Shown here: one piece after another, positions 60,851 to 64,000 of the stretch
Layout: each line of letters starts with the position of its first letter
Position numbering within the stretch: position 1 is the stretch's first letter
Assembly: GCF_946482605.1 (NCBI RefSeq)
Contig: NZ_CAMLSE010000002.1
Span: forward strand, 558,001 to 622,000
From: an uncultured Dyadobacter sp.
GTDB lineage: Bacteria; Bacteroidota; Bacteroidia; Cytophagales; Spirosomataceae
Length of the DNA stretch: 64,000 nucleotides
Direction of reading: 5' to 3'
Translations under genes and position numbers: made by a program
The notes under the pieces: model-generated
Seen by the model: only the letters and a program-made list of their open reading frames with translations
The model's database searches: none
Told to the model about the DNA's origin: nothing

Positions 60851-63800
60851 ATGAGCAAAAAACTTGTACTATTATGTAGTGTGCTAATGCTATATGGTCT
60901 TGTACAGACTGCCCTCGCCCAGAGCCGGGTTGTGAAGGGCAAGGTCGGTGTCAAGGGCAAAGGCGAAGAGCTTGTGGGCGCGACTGTGGTGGTGGAAGGT
61001 ACCAATTATGCAACGATTACCGACGCTTCCGGAAATTACGCCATTGAAGTACAGCCCAATTCGGTGCTGGTAGCCAGCTTTATCGGCATGCTGACCCAAA
61101 AAATCGAGGTGGGTAACCAGTCTGAAATTAATTTCGAATTACAGGAATCCATCGACAATCTGAACGAAGTGGTCGTCGTCGGTTATGGCGCGCAGAAAAA
61201 AAGCGTCGTAACCGGCGCGATTTCAAGCGTGAAGGCCAGCGACCTGGAATCCATGCCGATCAACAGGCTGGAAGAAGCATTGCAGGGGCGCACATCCGGC
61301 CTGACCATCGCTTCCAACTCCGGACAACCCGGTTCCGCGGCGACGGTGCGGGTGCGCGGTGTGACTACACTGAACAACAACAATCCACTCTGGGTGGTGG
61401 ATGGTGTGGTGGTGGACAACGGAGGCATCGGCTACCTCAACCAGTCTGATATCGAGTCGATTGAAGTACTGAAAGATGCTGCTTCCCAGGCCATCTACGG
61501 TGCGCGTGCTGCCGCCGGTGTGATCCTGGTGACGACTAAAAAAGGAAAAGCAGGTGGCATCCGCGTCAATTACAATGGTTATATCGGTGTGCAAGGCCCC
61601 GCCAAAAAGCTGGACTTGCTCGACGCGACCCAATATGCGACCATCCGCAACGAAGCGGCTGTCAATGCGGGACAAACAGCTCCCTACGCAAACCCCGCAT
61701 CGTTTGGCAAGGGAACCGACTGGCAGTCATTGATCTTCAACAACAGTGCCAAGCGTCAGAACCACGAACTGAGCATCAGCGGCGGCTCTGAAAAGTCAAC
61801 CTTCTATCTCTCATTAGGTTACCTCGACCAGGAAGGCATTGTCGCTACGGATATTTCCAAATACAAACGAACCAGTATTCGTTTGAACTCGGAGCATAAA
61901 CTGGCCAAATGGCTGACATTCGGGCAAAATCTGGGTTATTCGCACGACAAATCGATCGGTTTGGGCAACACCAACAGCGAATTCGGCGGTCCGCTGAGCT
62001 CGGCCATTAACCTCGATCCGATCACACCCGCAGTGATCACCGATCCCGCGGTTGCGAATGCGGCTCCTTATACCAACAAAGGCATTCAGCGCGACGCCAA
62101 TGGCAACCCGTACGGCATCTCACAGGCGGTTGGACAGGAAATGAGCAATCCCCTTGCGTATATCCAAACCCGTTTAGGCAATTACAGCTGGTCGGACAAC
62201 ATCGTTGGTAATGCGTACCTCATGGCAGAGCCGATCAAGGGATTGCAGCTAAAATCGACCATCGGCAGCAAGCTCGCATTCTGGGGCAACGAAAGCTTCA
62301 CTCCTATCTCCTGGCTGAATGCAGCCTCTGTCACATCGCAGACGAACTTCAACCGTACCAACAACCGCCGTCTGGACTACAACCTGGAAAACACCATCTC
62401 CTATACCCGTCCATTCGGCCTGCACAATGTGAATGTGCTTTTAGGACAAGGAGCATACCTGGACAACAACACGACGATGACGAGCGTAACGTTCTTCAAC
62501 GTCCCGGCCAGCAACTTCGACGACGCTTCCCTGAACTTCAAAGTACCCGCAGACCAGCGTAACTCCGACGGCTCGGAAGGCGCCAAACACACGGTAAGCT
62601 CGCTTTTCGCACGTTTGAACTACGACTACAATGAAAAATACCTCTTGCAGGCGCTGATCCGCCGCGACGGTTCTTCCCGCTTCGGGTCCAACCACAAGTA
62701 CGGGGTGTTCCCGTCATTCTCGCTGGGCTGGGTACTATCCCGCGAGGATTTCTTCCCATCCACCAATGCGGTCAACTTCCTGAAATTCCGCGGAGGCTAC
62801 GGGGTGGTAGGTAATGATGGCATCGGCGACTTCGCCTACCTCTCGACCATTGGCAGCGGCCGTAACTACACCATCGGAACGTCGGGCAGCTACATCATTG
62901 GTTACAGCCCCAATGCGCCGGCCAACCCCGATCTGAAATGGGAACAGACCAGCCAAACCAATATCGGTTTCGACGCGACGCTTTTCAACAATGTGAACGT
63001 CACATTCGAATGGTTCAAAAAAGCAACCAAAGACATCCTGCAAAACCCGCGGATTCCGGGTTATGTGGGCGCGATCTCCAATCCGGCGGCCAACATCGCC
63101 GACATGGAAAATACCGGCGTGGAACTGGAACTGGGTTACCGCAAACGACTGGGTGAGATCGACTTCTCGGTGAGCGGAAATGTTTCTTACATTGAAAATA
63201 AAGTAACCAACCTGGGTAATGGCGTGGAATACCTGTCGGGTGGAGCGAGCTTCCAGGGAGCACCGCCGATTACCCGCACGCAGGTGGGCCAGCCGATCGG
63301 CTCGTTCTTCGGGTATGTGAACCAGGGTATTTTCCAGACGCAGGAAGAAGTCGATTCGCATGTTTCCTCCGGCGGCAAGAAAATTCAGCCTAATGCAAAA
63401 CCGGGTGATTTCAAATGGCAGGACCTGAACAGCGACGGCGTGATCACTGAAACCGACCGGACCTTCATCGGCAACCCTACCCCGAAATGGAACTACGGCC
63501 TGACCGTTAATGCAGCCTACAAAGGATTTGACATCGTGGTATTTGGCCAGGGTGTGGCCGGGAACCAGATCTTCCAGGGCTTACGCCGCCTCGACATCGC
63601 AAATGCGAACTGGCAAACCGACGCCCTCGACCGCTGGACCGGACCGGGTACTTCCACGACCTTCCCGCGGATCGTGAATGGAGATCCGAACAAAAACTTC
63701 CAGAATCCTTCAAGCTATTACCTGGAAAAAGGCGACTTCTTCCGCTTGAAAACCCTGCAAATCGGCTACTCGCTCCCGGCTTCGCTGATCAGCAAGGTGG

Positions 63801-63961
63801 CCATGAAAAAGGCACGTGTGTATGTAATGAGCCAAAACCTGTTTACCCTCACCAAATACACCGGTTACGACCCCGAGATCGGCGGAAGCGTGCTCAGCAT
63901 CGATAAGGGTATCTACCCGCAGGCGCGTTCGTTCATGGTAGGTTTGAACATTGGTTTTTAA
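60851..63961 (+). CDS. SusC/RagA family TonB-linked outer membrane protein
   Basis: A 1036-aa TonB-dependent transporter: signal peptide (LVLLCSVLMLYGLVQTALAQ), carboxypeptidase-like regulatory domain (about 26-100; GEELVGATVVVEGTNYATITDASGNYAI), a TonB-box-like NEVVVVGYG near 112, plug with RLEEALQGRTSGL and KDAASQAIYGARAAAGVILVTTKKG, and a beta-barrel ending in SFMVGLNIGF. It imports a glycan or similar substrate with a SusD partner, whose gene starts 18 bases downstream. No ECF sigma, anti-sigma or enzyme gene is within view, so the substrate is unknown. Confidence 0.96.
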   Translation: MSKKLVLLCSVLMLYGLVQTALAQSRVVKGKVGVKGKGEELVGATVVVEGTNYATITDASGNYAIEVQPNSVLVASFIGMLTQKIEVGNQSEINFELQESIDNLNEVVVVGYGAQKKSVVTGAISSVKASDLESMPINRLEEALQGRTSGLTIASNSGQPGSAATVRVRGVTTLNNNNPLWVVDGVVVDNGGIGYLNQSDIESIEVLKDAASQAIYGARAAAGVILVTTKKGKAGGIRVNYNGYIGVQGPAKKLDLLDATQYATIRNEAAVNAGQTAPYANPASFGKGTDWQSLIFNNSAKRQNHELSISGGSEKSTFYLSLGYLDQEGIVATDISKYKRTSIRLNSEHKLAKWLTFGQNLGYSHDKSIGLGNTNSEFGGPLSSAINLDPITPAVITDPAVANAAPYTNKGIQRDANGNPYGISQAVGQEMSNPLAYIQTRLGNYSWSDNIVGNAYLMAEPIKGLQLKSTIGSKLAFWGNESFTPISWLNAASVTSQTNFNRTNNRRLDYNLENTISYTRPFGLHNVNVLLGQGAYLDNNTTMTSVTFFNVPASNFDDASLNFKVPADQRNSDGSEGAKHTVSSLFARLNYDYNEKYLLQALIRRDGSSRFGSNHKYGVFPSFSLGWVLSREDFFPSTNAVNFLKFRGGYGVVGNDGIGDFAYLSTIGSGRNYTIGTSGSYIIGYSPNAPANPDLKWEQTSQTNIGFDATLFNNVNVTFEWFKKATKDILQNPRIPGYVGAISNPAANIADMENTGVELELGYRKRLGEIDFSVSGNVSYIENKVTNLGNGVEYLSGGASFQGAPPITRTQVGQPIGSFFGYVNQGIFQTQEEVDSHVSSGGKKIQPNAKPGDFKWQDLNSDGVITETDRTFIGNPTPKWNYGLTVNAAYKGFDIVVFGQGVAGNQIFQGLRRLDIANANWQTDALDRWTGPGTSTTFPRIVNGDPNKNFQNPSSYYLEKGDFFRLKTLQIGYSLPASLISKVAMKKARVYVMSQNLFTLTKYTGYDPEIGGSVLSIDKGIYPQARSFMVGLNIGF

Positions 63962-63979
63962 TTGATTAATACGAATAAA

Positions 63980-64000
63980 ATGAAATTGAGATATAACAAA
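63980..64000 (+). CDS. Start of the SusD-like partner gene (cut by window end)
   Basis: Only seven codons (ATG at 63980, MKLRYNK) are inside the window. The basic start is compatible with a lipoprotein signal peptide, and the position 18 bases after a SusC gene is where a SusD/RagB gene is expected. Confidence 0.6.

Noticed and set aside
1..64000. tRNA, rRNA, prophage or insertion sequence
   Set aside because: No cloverleaf-like element, transposase, integrase or phage structural cluster could be recognised by eye; a tRNA scan was not possible.

Overview
The window looks like a chromosomal segment of a Bacteroidota member, most likely order Cytophagales and close to Dyadobacter/Spirosomataceae (inference). 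Reasons: several secreted proteins end in type IX secretion (Por) sorting domains, there is a SusC/RagA receptor followed by the first codons of a SusD-like gene, AraC regulators and hybrid histidine kinases are abundant, KdpD is split, and some upstream regions carry TAnnTTTG -7 boxes. GC is moderate except for one strongly GC-rich gene at 1005-2039. I saw no rRNA, tRNA, CRISPR array, prophage or insertion sequence.

Layout. 1-5.4 kb: the end of a glycosyltransferase-like gene; a probable insertion (lipoprotein plus orphan TsiV/DUF3396-like immunity gene) bracketed by a 39-bp direct repeat; a TetR regulator and a TrxR-like flavoprotein, both preceded by matching palindromic operators; an RlmL-like rRNA methyltransferase behind a heptad-repeat hairpin; a 55-aa protein. 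5.4-12.6 kb: a divergent AraC/sugar-isomerase pair, a lipoprotein, and the treZ-glgX alpha-glucan/trehalose pair. 12.6-20.1 kb: a phosphorelay operon (REC-PAS kinase, CHASE3-HAMP-GAF kinase with three receivers, stand-alone REC, CheR, CheB) without receptors, CheA or CheW. 20.1-37.2 kb: DUF983, AraC, a di-haem peroxidase with an extra N-terminal domain coupled to a purple acid phosphatase-like enzyme, and a run of secreted proteins (L-domain repeats, two delta-60 beta-propeller-like paralogues, CocE/NonD hydrolase, a YadA-head protein with an S74 chaperone).

37.4-49.9 kb is a complete potassium-uptake locus: a sigma54-type response regulator, two tiny membrane peptides (the second is KdpF), kdpA, kdpB, kdpC, a porin, a small protein, a GNAT, a KdpD N-terminal sensor and a separate histidine kinase. 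A sigma54-like -24/-12 site lies upstream of the first peptide, so the locus appears to use an NtrC-type regulator instead of KdpE. A VapBC-like antitoxin/PIN-toxin pair sits on the opposite strand between kdpB and kdpC, and its toxin is frameshifted. 50-57 kb: YceI lipoprotein, SDR and AraC, then a three-gene set of a cNMP-domain histidine kinase, a receiver fused to a thioredoxin-reductase-like flavoenzyme, and a UBP-type zinc finger. 56.3-64 kb: a hypothetical protein, DUF72, LigD (phosphoesterase-ligase-polymerase) and SusC.

The intergenic regions are rich in palindromic DNA: octanucleotide arrays in inverted pairs at 52.6 and 57.6 kb, the heptad hairpin at 3.8 kb, REP-like palindromes at 47.7, 49.5 and 50.8 kb, and a 25-bp tandem repeat at 49.4 kb. 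The strongest leads are the kinase/receiver-flavoenzyme/zinc-finger set, the sigma54-linked kdp locus with its peptides and broken toxin, the octamer repeat family, and the operator-carrying repeat around the immunity gene.
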